Assembly: GCA_964428275.1 (NCBI GenBank)
Contig: CAYRXN010000108.1
Coordinates: forward strand, 1-8,913
Source of the DNA: JALSRY01 sp964428275
GTDB taxonomy: Bacteria > Planctomycetota > Phycisphaerae > UBA1845 > Fen-1342
Length of the DNA: 8,913 bases
Direction: 5' to 3'
The notes below the pieces were generated by a model. The model was not told where the DNA came from, did no database searches, and saw nothing but the letters and a program-made list of their open reading frames with translations. The position numbers and the translations under genes are program-made. Shown here piece by piece: positions 1-5,945 of this stretch; the stretch's first letter is position 1, and each line of letters begins with the position of its first letter.

Positions 1-40
1 AGCTTAACACCTGTCCAACTGACGAGGGGTACGCAATAGG

Positions 41-70
41 TTCACGTTCCGCCGTGCCGCCGGCTATGCT
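41..70 (+). promoter_or_regulatory. Possible sigma-70-type promoter of the metalloprotease gene
   Basis: TTCACG (41-46) and TATGCT (65-70) each match 4 of 6 consensus positions and are 18 bases apart. This would place transcription start near base 77 and give a leader of about 50 bases. The match is weak and planctomycete promoters are poorly known, so this is only a candidate. Confidence 0.25.
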
Positions 71-110
71 GGACATGTGGGCGCACGCCGCCGCGCCGCG
101 TGCCATCCCG

Positions 111-119
111 GGAGGGAGG
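111..119 (+). promoter_or_regulatory. Ribosome binding site of the metalloprotease gene
   Basis: The purine run GGAGGGAGG ends 7 bases before ATG 127. It is the strongest Shine-Dalgarno match in the leader and selects this start over the in-frame GTG at 100, which precedes it. Confidence 0.75.
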
Positions 120-126
120 TCTCTCG

Positions 127-3060
127 ATGCCATCGGTTGTCTGCAGGTTCGTCTCGGGGGGGCTTTGCGTTGCGAAAGCCAGTGCCGCGCTGGCCGCGGT
201 GGTGCCCGCCCCCGACGCGCTGACCGAGCTGGCCGCGAGCCGGTGGGCCGCCTCCGCCGACGGGGCCTCGGCTGCCGTTTACGACGACACGGTGCGCGCG
301 CTCGCCGGCAGCGCGTCGCTGCGCTACGAAACCGGCGGGGCCTTCGACACGCGTCTCTGGGCGCCCGCCGGGCAGGACGGCCACTGGGACCTGGTCGCCA
401 GCGGCTCGGGCGGCGTGTCGCTGTGGGTCTATGCCGAGAACCCCAACCTCGGCTTTCAGAACCTCTCGCCCTGGGTGCGCCTGGGCACCGACGCGGGCAA
501 CTACTACGAATACCGCCCGGATCACGAGCTGCTCAACGACGCGCTCGGCACGTGGGTGCAGCTCACGATTCCGCTGGCCGGTGACGACACCTGGACGCGG
601 ACCACGGTCGGCACGCCCGACCTGACCGACGTCAACTACATCGAGATCCACGCCGACACGTGGGGTAGCGGGTTTACGCTCTGGTTCGACGATCTGCGTT
701 TCGACGTGCCGATTCAGCCCCCGACCGGGCTGAAAGCCTGCGCCGGCAACGGACAGGTCGGGCTGGCGTGGCAGCCTTACGACGACCCGGCCGGCAACTT
801 CGACCACTACGCCGTCTACCGTGCCACCGCGCCGTTTTCCGACGTCACCGGCATGACGCCGATCGCGACGGTCGCCGACATCGCCCGGACCGGCTACACC
901 GACACCTCGGCGGTCAACGGCGTGTCCTACTACTACGCGGTGACGGCGGTGTTCGTCGGCGGCGCGGAAACCACCGCGGTCGAGCCGGTCGGCCCGCGCA
1001 CGCCGCGGGACGAGACCGACCTGCAGGTGGTCTGCATCGCCCGCACGCCCCGCTATCCGCGCTACGACCCGACCTATACGCAGTACCAGGTCACCGAGCC
1101 GTCGGGCTTCGGGCCGTACATCTTCTCCGCCGCGACCGGCCTGGGCAGCGGGCAGGACGCCTCGACGCAGCGCTGGCCGCAGGTCGGCGAGATCGTCACC
1201 TACACGGCCACGGTCCGCAACCGCGGTACGAACACCTGGAGCGGCACGCTGAGTGCCGTATGGCAACTCGACGGCAACGTCGCCCAGGCCGACTCGCCCG
1301 GCGTAACGCTGGCGCCCGGCGAGACGGTGACCCTCGGCTACCAGCTCGCCTGGGACGACGCCCTGCACGAAATCAGCTTCGCACTGCTGGTCAGCGACGA
1401 CCGGCCCGGCAACAACGCGCAGACCATCGGCACCAGGTCGGTCGCGTTCCTGAGCTACGTCGATCGCACCTGCTTGGAGGACTTCCGCGAGGAGACGGCC
1501 GGCTACCCGCAGGCCGCGACCGACGACTTTCTCGACTGGCTCAACCGCCACATGGTGCGTTTCAACGAGATGTTCGCCGCGGCGGGCTGCGCCAAGCGCG
1601 TGCATTACGACGTGCTGGAGGTGATCGACGATGACGCGCCGGACCCCGACACAAGCCGCATCGAGTTCGCGATCTTCCCGTTCCGCTTCCACGCTGGCGA
1701 CGGCTCGTTGCGCACGTCGGGCTACTACGACGCCGCCGAGGATCTCGACTACGGCCTGCTGCACGAGATGGGCCACCAGCTCGGGCTGATCGACATCTAC
1801 CGGCTCGACTTGCCCGCATCGGCCAACGAGGTTTCCGGCATGGGCTACACCGCGCCGGCGGGACTGATGCACGGCGTCGCGCATTTCCTCTCGCAGCACA
1901 GCGCCGGCGCCATGACGCACTGGCTGCACAGCGCCCACGGCTACTACGGCCAGTATCTCTACCAGTTGCCCCAGCAGGTGCGGATGCGTTTTCTCGGCAC
2001 CGACGGCCAGCCGCTGGCCGGGGCGGCGGTCCGCGTCTACCAGGTCTGCGAGCGGCCGGGCGCAGGCCAGGTGCTCACCAGCCAGGTCAAGTTCTCGGGC
2101 ACGACCGACGACCAGGGCTGTTACACGCTGCCCAACGTCGCGACAGACCCCAACCTCGTTCCGCCGACCTGCGCCGGCGACGCGCTGCACGACAACCCGT
2201 TCGGCTACGTGGCGGTCGTGGGCACCAACGGGCTGCTGCACTTCGAGGTCGAGCAGGACGGCTTCGTGGATTACACCTGGCTCGATATCACCGAGGTCAA
2301 CAACGCCTACTGGGCCGGGCAGACTGCGCTGGCGACGTTCCAGCGCACGCTGGCCCTGGGTGGCAGCGTGCAGTGCTACCCGCCGCCGGACATGGCCGAA
2401 GGCAACGCTGCAAGCTGGCTCGGCTGGGCGCAGGACGGGCAGATCACGCTGGCCGACGACACCACGCGCATGCACGACGGGGTGGCATCGCTGCGGGCCG
2501 ACGCGACCGGCGGGGCCGACAACTACGTGCGCTACCCCGGCGACCAGCTCGCGACGTGGGATCTGCGCGGTTCGACTTACCTGCGCTTCTGGGCCCGGGC
2601 CGAGAACCCCAACCTCGGCTTCCAGAACGCCAGCCCCTGGATCCATCTGGGCAACGCCGACGGCTATTACGAGTACCACCCCGCCTACGACATGCTCAAC
2701 AACGCGATCGGGCAGTGGGTCGAGTTCGTTATCCCGCTGGCCGGCGACGCCACTTGGCAACGCAGCACCCACGGCTCGCCCGATCTGGCCGACATCAACT
2801 ACGTCGAGATCCACGCCGACACGTGGGGCGCGGGTTTTACGCTCTGGCTCGATAACGTTCGTTTCGACCCGCCGATCGAGCCGATCCCCGGCGACGTGAA
2901 CTGCGACGGCGCCGTGGACCTGTCCGACCTGGCGGTCCTGCTGGCCCATTACAACGCCGCCGGCGGCATGACATGGACCGACGGCGACCTCGACGCCGAC
3001 GGCGACGTGGATCTGGCGGATCTGGCGATCCTTCTGGCGAATTATGGCGAGGTCTGCTGA
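127..3060 (+). CDS. Secreted modular metzincin-like zinc metalloprotease with dockerin-type C-terminus
   Basis: This 977-residue protein probably cleaves protein outside the cytoplasm. ATG 127 was chosen because GGAGGGAGG lies 7 bases upstream; an in-frame GTG at 100 lies before that site. The N-terminus is signal-like but atypical, with a Lys inside the hydrophobic run. Domains in order: galactose-binding-like copy 1 (about 36-194); fibronectin type III (about 197-287); CARDB/APHP-like beta domain (about 298-441); catalytic region (about 442-612) with HEMGHQLGLID, giving H546, E547, H550 and D556, and a candidate Met-turn at M572 in SGMGY; carboxypeptidase-regulatory-like beta domain (about 616-690); galactose-binding-like copy 2 (about 764-913); dockerin-like repeats (921-977) with full calcium loops at D923-D934 and D954-D965. 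HExxHxxGxxD with a Met-turn is the metzincin pattern. Substrate is unknown; the binding domains suggest glycan or cell-surface targeting. The protease call is good, the exact peptidase family is not resolved. Confidence 0.85.
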   Translation: MPSVVCRFVSGGLCVAKASAALAAVVPAPDALTELAASRWAASADGASAAVYDDTVRALAGSASLRYETGGAFDTRLWAPAGQDGHWDLVASGSGGVSLWVYAENPNLGFQNLSPWVRLGTDAGNYYEYRPDHELLNDALGTWVQLTIPLAGDDTWTRTTVGTPDLTDVNYIEIHADTWGSGFTLWFDDLRFDVPIQPPTGLKACAGNGQVGLAWQPYDDPAGNFDHYAVYRATAPFSDVTGMTPIATVADIARTGYTDTSAVNGVSYYYAVTAVFVGGAETTAVEPVGPRTPRDETDLQVVCIARTPRYPRYDPTYTQYQVTEPSGFGPYIFSAATGLGSGQDASTQRWPQVGEIVTYTATVRNRGTNTWSGTLSAVWQLDGNVAQADSPGVTLAPGETVTLGYQLAWDDALHEISFALLVSDDRPGNNAQTIGTRSVAFLSYVDRTCLEDFREETAGYPQAATDDFLDWLNRHMVRFNEMFAAAGCAKRVHYDVLEVIDDDAPDPDTSRIEFAIFPFRFHAGDGSLRTSGYYDAAEDLDYGLLHEMGHQLGLIDIYRLDLPASANEVSGMGYTAPAGLMHGVAHFLSQHSAGAMTHWLHSAHGYYGQYLYQLPQQVRMRFLGTDGQPLAGAAVRVYQVCERPGAGQVLTSQVKFSGTTDDQGCYTLPNVATDPNLVPPTCAGDALHDNPFGYVAVVGTNGLLHFEVEQDGFVDYTWLDITEVNNAYWAGQTALATFQRTLALGGSVQCYPPPDMAEGNAASWLGWAQDGQITLADDTTRMHDGVASLRADATGGADNYVRYPGDQLATWDLRGSTYLRFWARAENPNLGFQNASPWIHLGNADGYYEYHPAYDMLNNAIGQWVEFVIPLAGDATWQRSTHGSPDLADINYVEIHADTWGAGFTLWLDNVRFDPPIEPIPGDVNCDGAVDLSDLAVLLAHYNAAGGMTWTDGDLDADGDVDLADLAILLANYGEVC
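244..708 (+). repeat. Coding repeat, copy 1 of the galactose-binding-like domain
   Basis: This segment and 2407-2868 of the same gene encode homologous domains of about 150 residues. Shared landmarks are AENPNLGFQN, YYEY, a WVQLTIPLAGD/WVEFVIPLAGD stretch, and EIHADTWG followed by GFTLW. Bases 433-462 match 2599-2628 with one difference in 30. The similarity is strongest in the second half of the domain. The two copies bracket the whole catalytic part of the protein. Confidence 0.9.
2407..2868 (+). repeat. Coding repeat, copy 2 of the galactose-binding-like domain
   Basis: This is the second copy of the domain found at 244-708, placed between the carboxypeptidase-regulatory-like domain and the dockerin. 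It keeps the same order of landmarks, including AENPNLGFQN and EIHADTWG, with mostly conservative changes elsewhere. The fold assignment (beta-sandwich of the carbohydrate-binding or CIA30-like kind) is inferred from the pattern and has not been confirmed by a profile search. Confidence 0.85.
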
Positions 3061-3067
3061 GGCGCCA

Positions 3068-3083
3068 CGGCGCCGCGGCGCCG
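3068..3083. terminator. Palindrome after the metalloprotease stop, possible terminator
   Basis: Starting 8 bases after the stop codon at 3060 is a perfect 16-bp palindrome built from the hexamer GGCGCC, with a further GGCGCC at 3061-3066. It could form a GC-rich RNA hairpin and serve the convergent gene pair in either direction. No T-tract follows, so intrinsic termination is uncertain. Confidence 0.35.
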
Positions 3084-3183
3084 GAGTGGCCGGATTGGTC
3101 CTCGGAAACGTCACACACGCCCGGTCACCCCCCCGATGGACTCCAACCGCGCCCCGGACTGTCGCGCTGCTCGAGTTCACGGG

Positions 3184-3197
3184 ACGGCATCGGCCGT
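3184..3197. terminator. Small hairpin downstream of the sugar isomerase, weak terminator candidate
   Basis: ACGGC (3184-3188) pairs with GCCGT (3193-3197) around a 4-base loop, 26 bases beyond the isomerase stop on the minus strand. Only five base pairs are seen and no T-run accompanies them, so this is a weak candidate. The rest of the 3061-3223 spacer shows no gene. Confidence 0.2.
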
Positions 3198-3223
3198 GCC
3201 GCAACGACTCGCCCGACGATGCT

Positions 3224-4372
3224 TCACTCCCCGATCGGCCCCAGCGGCGGCAGGTTCTCCGGCCGCAGGGCGCGCTGGCGAATCAGGTACGCCTCCAGGT
3301 AGCCGCGGGCCTTTTCCGGGTGCTCGTGGCAGTACAGCACCGACTCGTGGTCGATCGCGTTGACGCGGTCGTTGGCCGCCCGGATCGCGTCCATGCTGAT
3401 CTTCAGGGCCGTGTCCACCGGCATACGCTCCGGATTGATGTCGATCCCGAACCAGCCGGTGTAGCCGTACATCTTCAGCGTGTACATCAGCGCTTCGAGC
3501 TGCTCGGGCGAAACCACCCCGACGTTCAGGTCCTGGTCGTAGTTGCCCAGCGGCTGGCTGTTCCAGTGCGAGTGCGCCAGCCGACCCTCCGAGAGCGGCC
3601 AGCTGAACGCGTACGCCAGGTCTTCGTACCCCATCAGCACGTGGCCGATCTCCGGGTTCATGCAGCACAGTTTGTGCCCCTCGCCGAGCAGCTTGCGGTT
3701 CTCGCTGGCCGACAGCTTCGATTCGACCAGGTGGCCCAGCAGCACGCCCTCGGCGGTGGTCGGAAACAGGATGTGCCCGCGCGGCTCATACGGCTTGGGC
3801 TCGAACGCGATCCGCACGCCCGGCACCGCGTCCATCGCCTCGACCAGCCCGTCCACGAACCGGTCGCGCATCGCGGCGAAATCGACGCCGAAGGGGTTTT
3901 CGTATCCGTCGATCCCCGGCCAGACGACGGCGAACTCGGTGTCGAGCCGCTTGTTCATCGCCAGCGTCGCCTTGGCGCGCTCGACCGCGATCCGGCGTTT
4001 CTCGGGCAGCGGGTTGCTCAGCGAGCCCCACTCGAAGTCCCGGTCCCAGAACAGCAGCGGGATCACCGTAATCAGCTTGATCCCGGTGTCGGCGCAGAAG
4101 CTGTTCCACAACTCGACGTTGTCTTCGTTGATCTCGTTGGGATAGTGCGCCTCGAGCCCCGCCAGGCCGTAGTCTTTCAGGCCGGCGGCGATCTCCAGCC
4201 GGGCCTCGATGTCGATCTCGGCGCCGTACTTGTCGTGAAAGCGGCTGCCGGGCGGCGAGAAGTACCAGATGCCCGCCGAGAACTTCAGCTCCAGCTCGAA
4301 ACTCCTGAGGTGGGCCAGCAACTGCTCGGGCGTTCGACGCGTCGCTTGAGAGCGCAGATCTCGCAGAGCCAT
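3224..4372 (-). CDS. Xylose isomerase-like TIM-barrel sugar isomerase with altered active site
   Basis: This cytoplasmic 382-residue protein is predicted to interconvert an aldose and a ketose using two divalent metals. ATG 4372 is preferred over the adjacent GTG 4375 because AGGAG (4379-4383) then sits 6 bases upstream. Xylose isomerase landmarks occur in order: H76, W151 in VWPG, E191 and K193 in EPKPYEPRG, E241 and H244 in NPEIGH, D279 and D281 in YDQDL, D311 in GIDINPER. Spacings of the second half match Streptomyces XylA exactly (E217/H220, then 245/255/257/287). Two key positions differ: the equivalent of metal ligand D245 is H269, and the equivalent of D57, partner of the ring-opening His, is N79. 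A His at the first is known in L-rhamnose isomerase of the Pseudomonas stutzeri type. The natural sugar is therefore unsure. The gene is divergent from the propeller lipoprotein gene and convergent with the protease gene. Confidence 0.85.
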   Translation of the reverse strand: MALRDLRSQATRRTPEQLLAHLRSFELELKFSAGIWYFSPPGSRFHDKYGAEIDIEARLEIAAGLKDYGLAGLEAHYPNEINEDNVELWNSFCADTGIKLITVIPLLFWDRDFEWGSLSNPLPEKRRIAVERAKATLAMNKRLDTEFAVVWPGIDGYENPFGVDFAAMRDRFVDGLVEAMDAVPGVRIAFEPKPYEPRGHILFPTTAEGVLLGHLVESKLSASENRKLLGEGHKLCCMNPEIGHVLMGYEDLAYAFSWPLSEGRLAHSHWNSQPLGNYDQDLNVGVVSPEQLEALMYTLKMYGYTGWFGIDINPERMPVDTALKISMDAIRAANDRVNAIDHESVLYCHEHPEKARGYLEAYLIRQRALRPENLPPLGPIGE

Positions 4373-4378
4373 CACATT

Positions 4379-4383
4379 CTCCT
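4379..4383 (-). promoter_or_regulatory. Ribosome binding site of the sugar isomerase gene
   Basis: On the minus strand AGGAG is followed by 6 bases and then ATG 4372, but by only 3 bases before GTG 4375. This decides the start in favour of the ATG. Confidence 0.7.
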
Positions 4384-4413
4384 CGCGCAGCCGGAGGGGT
4401 GAGACGTTGCCAC

Positions 4414-4442
4414 ATTATGCGCGCTGCGCCGCGCTTTGGGCA
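4414..4442 (-). promoter_or_regulatory. Possible promoter of the sugar isomerase gene
   Basis: On the minus strand CATAAT (4414-4419) matches the -10 consensus at 5 of 6 positions. TGCCCA (4437-4442) lies 17 bases upstream but matches the -35 at only 3 of 6. The implied leader is about 35 bases. The -10 is convincing only because it is an AT-rich island in GC-rich DNA. Confidence 0.3.
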
Positions 4443-4460
4443 CCCCTGCCGCGCGGCGTG

Positions 4461-4483
4461 CGGCGTGAACTCAATTCACGCCG
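4461..4483. promoter_or_regulatory. Inverted repeat in the divergent promoter region, candidate operator
   Basis: CGGCGTGAA (4461-4469) and TTCACGCCG (4475-4483) are perfect 9-bp inverted arms around the 5-base spacer CTCAA. The left arm is preceded by a tandem copy of its first seven bases (CGGCGTG at 4454-4460). The site lies between two divergent genes, 89 bases upstream of the isomerase start and 134 bases upstream of the propeller start. Size and symmetry suit a dimeric repressor of the LacI, GntR or TetR kind. No regulator gene is in the window. An RNA hairpin is the alternative. Confidence 0.5.
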
Positions 4484-4604
4484 GACATGTGCCGATAACT
4501 CAAAGCAGAAGCAAGGCGAATCCTGCCGCACTACTGGGAGCTGGCCGCGCAAGAGCCGATATCACCTGCATAGGTACAAGAACCCGGACATGAGTGGCTG
4601 GATC

Positions 4605-4609
4605 GAGGA
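4605..4609 (+). promoter_or_regulatory. Ribosome binding site of the propeller lipoprotein gene
   Basis: GAGGA ends 7 bases before ATG 4617. Together with the lipoprotein signal that begins at this ATG, it sets the start here rather than at ATG 4590 or at more distant in-frame starts. Confidence 0.7.
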
Positions 4610-4616
4610 AAAAGCG

Positions 4617-5780
4617 ATGAACCGCGTCGTGTTGCGCTACGCCCGTACTGTCATGGCAGCAGGGACCATCGTCCTGATCGTGGGATGCCAGGCCTCTCAG
4701 CCTGCCCCGAAACCGGTTACGGGCACACCCCCACAGGCCCGGCAGGACCGCGTGACCGAGCCCGAAAGCGTGACGCTCTTCGGCGACCATCCCGACGCCC
4801 CGGTCCAGCCGGAAAACCGCCTGCTGACCAACATGGCCCAGCACACGTTCTCCGCGGTCGGCCGCGATTTCGATCCCGACCTCGACGAGACCGGCAACAT
4901 CATGGTCTTCGCCTCGACGCGCAACTCCGAACACCCCGACATCTACATGAAGCACGTCAACGGCTATGCCCTGACGCAGCTCACTTCGGACCCCGCCGAC
5001 GACATCCAGCCCCGGTTCAGCCCGGACGCTTCCAGCGTCGTGTTCGCCTCGAACCGGGCCGGCAACTGGGACATCTGGCTCGTCAAGACCGACGGTACCG
5101 GTCTTACCCAGCTGACGCAGGATCGTGGCGACGAGGTGGCGCCGTGCTTCTCCCCGGACGGCAAACGCGTCGCGTTCACGGCCTGGGGCCAGCGTTCCCG
5201 CCAGTGGGAAATCTGGGTGCTCGCGGTGGATCGCCCCGGCGTTCGGCGATTCCTCTGCTACGGGATGTTCCCGGACTGGTCGCCTGACGGGAAGCGGATC
5301 GCGTTCCAGCGGGCGCGCCAACGCGGCACGCGCTGGTTCAGCGTCTGGTCGGTCGAGCTGGTCGGCGACGAGGCCCGCCACCCGACCGAGCTGGCCTACA
5401 GCGATTCGAGCGCGTGCATCGCGCCGCGCTGGTCGCCCGACGGACAGACGCTGGCGTACTGTGCCGTGGTACCCGGCTCGCTGGGGCACAACAGCGCCGC
5501 CGATATGCACGCCGACATCTGGACCGTCAACGCGCGCACGGGAATGCGGCAGAAACTCACCGACGGCGCGGTTCCGGCGTTCAACCCCACCTGGAGCCCG
5601 TCGGGCCAGGTCTACTTCGTTTCGGCCCAGGGCGGTGCGGAAAACGTCTGGTCGCTCCGCACGACCGACAGCCCGGCGGCCCAGCCGGTGGCGCGGACGA
5701 ACCAGACGCCGGAAGCGAGCAAGCTGCGCAGGACCCGGGCCGCTTCGGCAAATGTTCCCGTAACTGCTGAAGGCAAATAG
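4617..5780 (+). CDS. Lipoprotein with six-bladed TolB-like (PD40) beta-propeller
   Basis: This 387-residue protein is predicted to be exported, lipid-anchored and periplasm-facing. The first residues (MNRVVLRYAR) are basic, a hydrophobic run follows, and IVGC gives a lipobox with lipidated C24. The next residue is Gln rather than Asp, compatible with outer-membrane sorting by the enterobacterial rule. After a Pro-rich linker, six PD40/TolB-type repeats begin near 84, 131, 175, 218, 269 and 323. Their signatures are FSPD (134), FSPDG (178), WSPDG (221 and 272) and WSPSG (326), often followed by DIW or DIY. Such propellers bind protein partners; in TolB the partner set is the Tol-Pal system. 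Unlike TolB, this protein has no N-terminal alpha/beta domain. The adjacent downstream gene may encode one. A specific partner cannot be read from the sequence. Confidence 0.85.
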   Translation: MNRVVLRYARTVMAAGTIVLIVGCQASQPAPKPVTGTPPQARQDRVTEPESVTLFGDHPDAPVQPENRLLTNMAQHTFSAVGRDFDPDLDETGNIMVFASTRNSEHPDIYMKHVNGYALTQLTSDPADDIQPRFSPDASSVVFASNRAGNWDIWLVKTDGTGLTQLTQDRGDEVAPCFSPDGKRVAFTAWGQRSRQWEIWVLAVDRPGVRRFLCYGMFPDWSPDGKRIAFQRARQRGTRWFSVWSVELVGDEARHPTELAYSDSSACIAPRWSPDGQTLAYCAVVPGSLGHNSAADMHADIWTVNARTGMRQKLTDGAVPAFNPTWSPSGQVYFVSAQGGAENVWSLRTTDSPAAQPVARTNQTPEASKLRRTRAASANVPVTAEGK

Positions 5781-5812
5781 AGTTACAAGAATGCGCCCAG
5801 GTTTGGCCCATC

Positions 5813-5818
5813 AGGAGG
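5813..5818 (+). promoter_or_regulatory. Strong Shine-Dalgarno sequence AGGAGG in the spacer before the second lipoprotein
   Basis: A consensus AGGAGG lies 33 bases after the propeller stop and 126 bases before ATG 5944. It is not placed to serve that ATG. The nearest start codon is GTG 5822, only 3 bases away, which is a short spacing. Confidence 0.45.
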
Positions 5819-5819
5819 A

Positions 5820-5875
5820 CGGTGCGGCTCCGCCGGGACACCCGGCGAGTGCGGGCGGTCCCGCAGGCGGCACCG
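5820..5875 (+). other. Predicted branched RNA structure in the inter-lipoprotein spacer
   Basis: CGGTGC (5820-5825) can pair with GCACCG (5870-5875). Inside this outer stem are two hairpins: CGCCGGG with CCCGGCG around ACA (5831-5847, 7 bp), and GCGGG with CCCGC around CGGT (5851-5864, 5 bp). Together they form a three-way junction. It could act as a terminator of the propeller transcript, an attenuator or an mRNA stability element. Some pairing is expected by chance at this GC content. Confidence 0.35.
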
Positions 5876-5944
5876 GAACCGGTTCTGGGATATTTCGCGG
5901 CAAAACGCCTGGCTCTTTGTCGGGGGCTTGCCCCGATAATATAA
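5822..5944 (+). CDS. Possible 40-codon leader ORF coupled to the downstream lipoprotein
   Basis: From GTG 5822, just after AGGAGG, a frame runs for 40 codons and stops at TAA 5942-5944. The last A of that stop is the first base of ATG 5944 of the lipoprotein gene (TAATG), the classical geometry for translational coupling. The predicted peptide is basic, with about eight Arg, and resembles no family I know. The 3-base spacing between Shine-Dalgarno and start is short, and the frame crosses several GC-rich hairpins, so it could be a chance ORF. If real it would explain why ATG 5944 has no ribosome binding site of its own. Confidence 0.3.
   Translation: MRLRRDTRRVRAVPQAAPEPVLGYFAAKRLALCRGLAPII
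5873..5888. promoter_or_regulatory. Near-perfect palindrome, possible operator
   Basis: The core GAACCGGTTC (5876-5885) is a perfect 10-bp palindrome. Flanking bases extend it to 16 bp (5873-5888) with one G-T mismatch. It lies upstream of the candidate promoter at 5917-5945. It overlaps the outer stem of the branched structure, so the two readings compete. Confidence 0.25.
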
Positions 5945-5945
5945 T
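5917..5945 (+). promoter_or_regulatory. Candidate sigma-70-type promoter overlapping the lipoprotein start
   Basis: TATAAT (5940-5945) is a perfect -10 hexamer, and TTGTCG (5917-5922), 17 bases upstream, matches the -35 at 4 of 6 positions. Transcription from it would begin near 5952, downstream of ATG 5944, so such transcripts could only be translated from a later start such as ATG 6004. It is either an internal promoter for the downstream genes or a coincidence of the TAATG junction. Confidence 0.35.
5920..5936 (+). other. Hairpin immediately upstream of ATG 5944
   Basis: TCGGGG (5920-5925) pairs with CCCCGA (5931-5936) around the loop GCTTG, ending 7 bases before ATG 5944. It occupies the place where a ribosome binding site would be expected. 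A ribosome translating the leader frame would melt it. Alternatively, it and the AT-rich bases after it are merely the promoter spacer. Confidence 0.35.

Noticed and set aside
64..3204. A 1046-codon open frame on the minus strand across the metalloprotease gene
   Set aside because: It mirrors the GC-rich third-position bias of the real gene, is rich in Arg, Val, Gly and Asp without any domain, and conflicts with a plus-strand frame full of recognisable motifs.
3044..4402. A 452-codon plus-strand open frame opposite the sugar isomerase
   Set aside because: It is a shadow of the isomerase gene; the translation has no recognisable domain, while the minus strand carries a clear active-site pattern.
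4419..4434. GCGCG/CGCGC hairpin beside the candidate isomerase promoter
   Set aside because: It has only five base pairs of alternating G and C, expected often by chance at this base composition.
4500..5510. A 336-codon minus-strand frame opposite the propeller lipoprotein
   Set aside because: No domain or signal is seen, and the plus strand shows PD40 repeats throughout this stretch.
5791..5943. N-terminal extension of the second lipoprotein back to ATG 5791
   Set aside because: The extra 51 residues are low-complexity Gly/Pro/Ala sequence running through hairpin-rich DNA and would bury the lipoprotein signal deep inside the protein.
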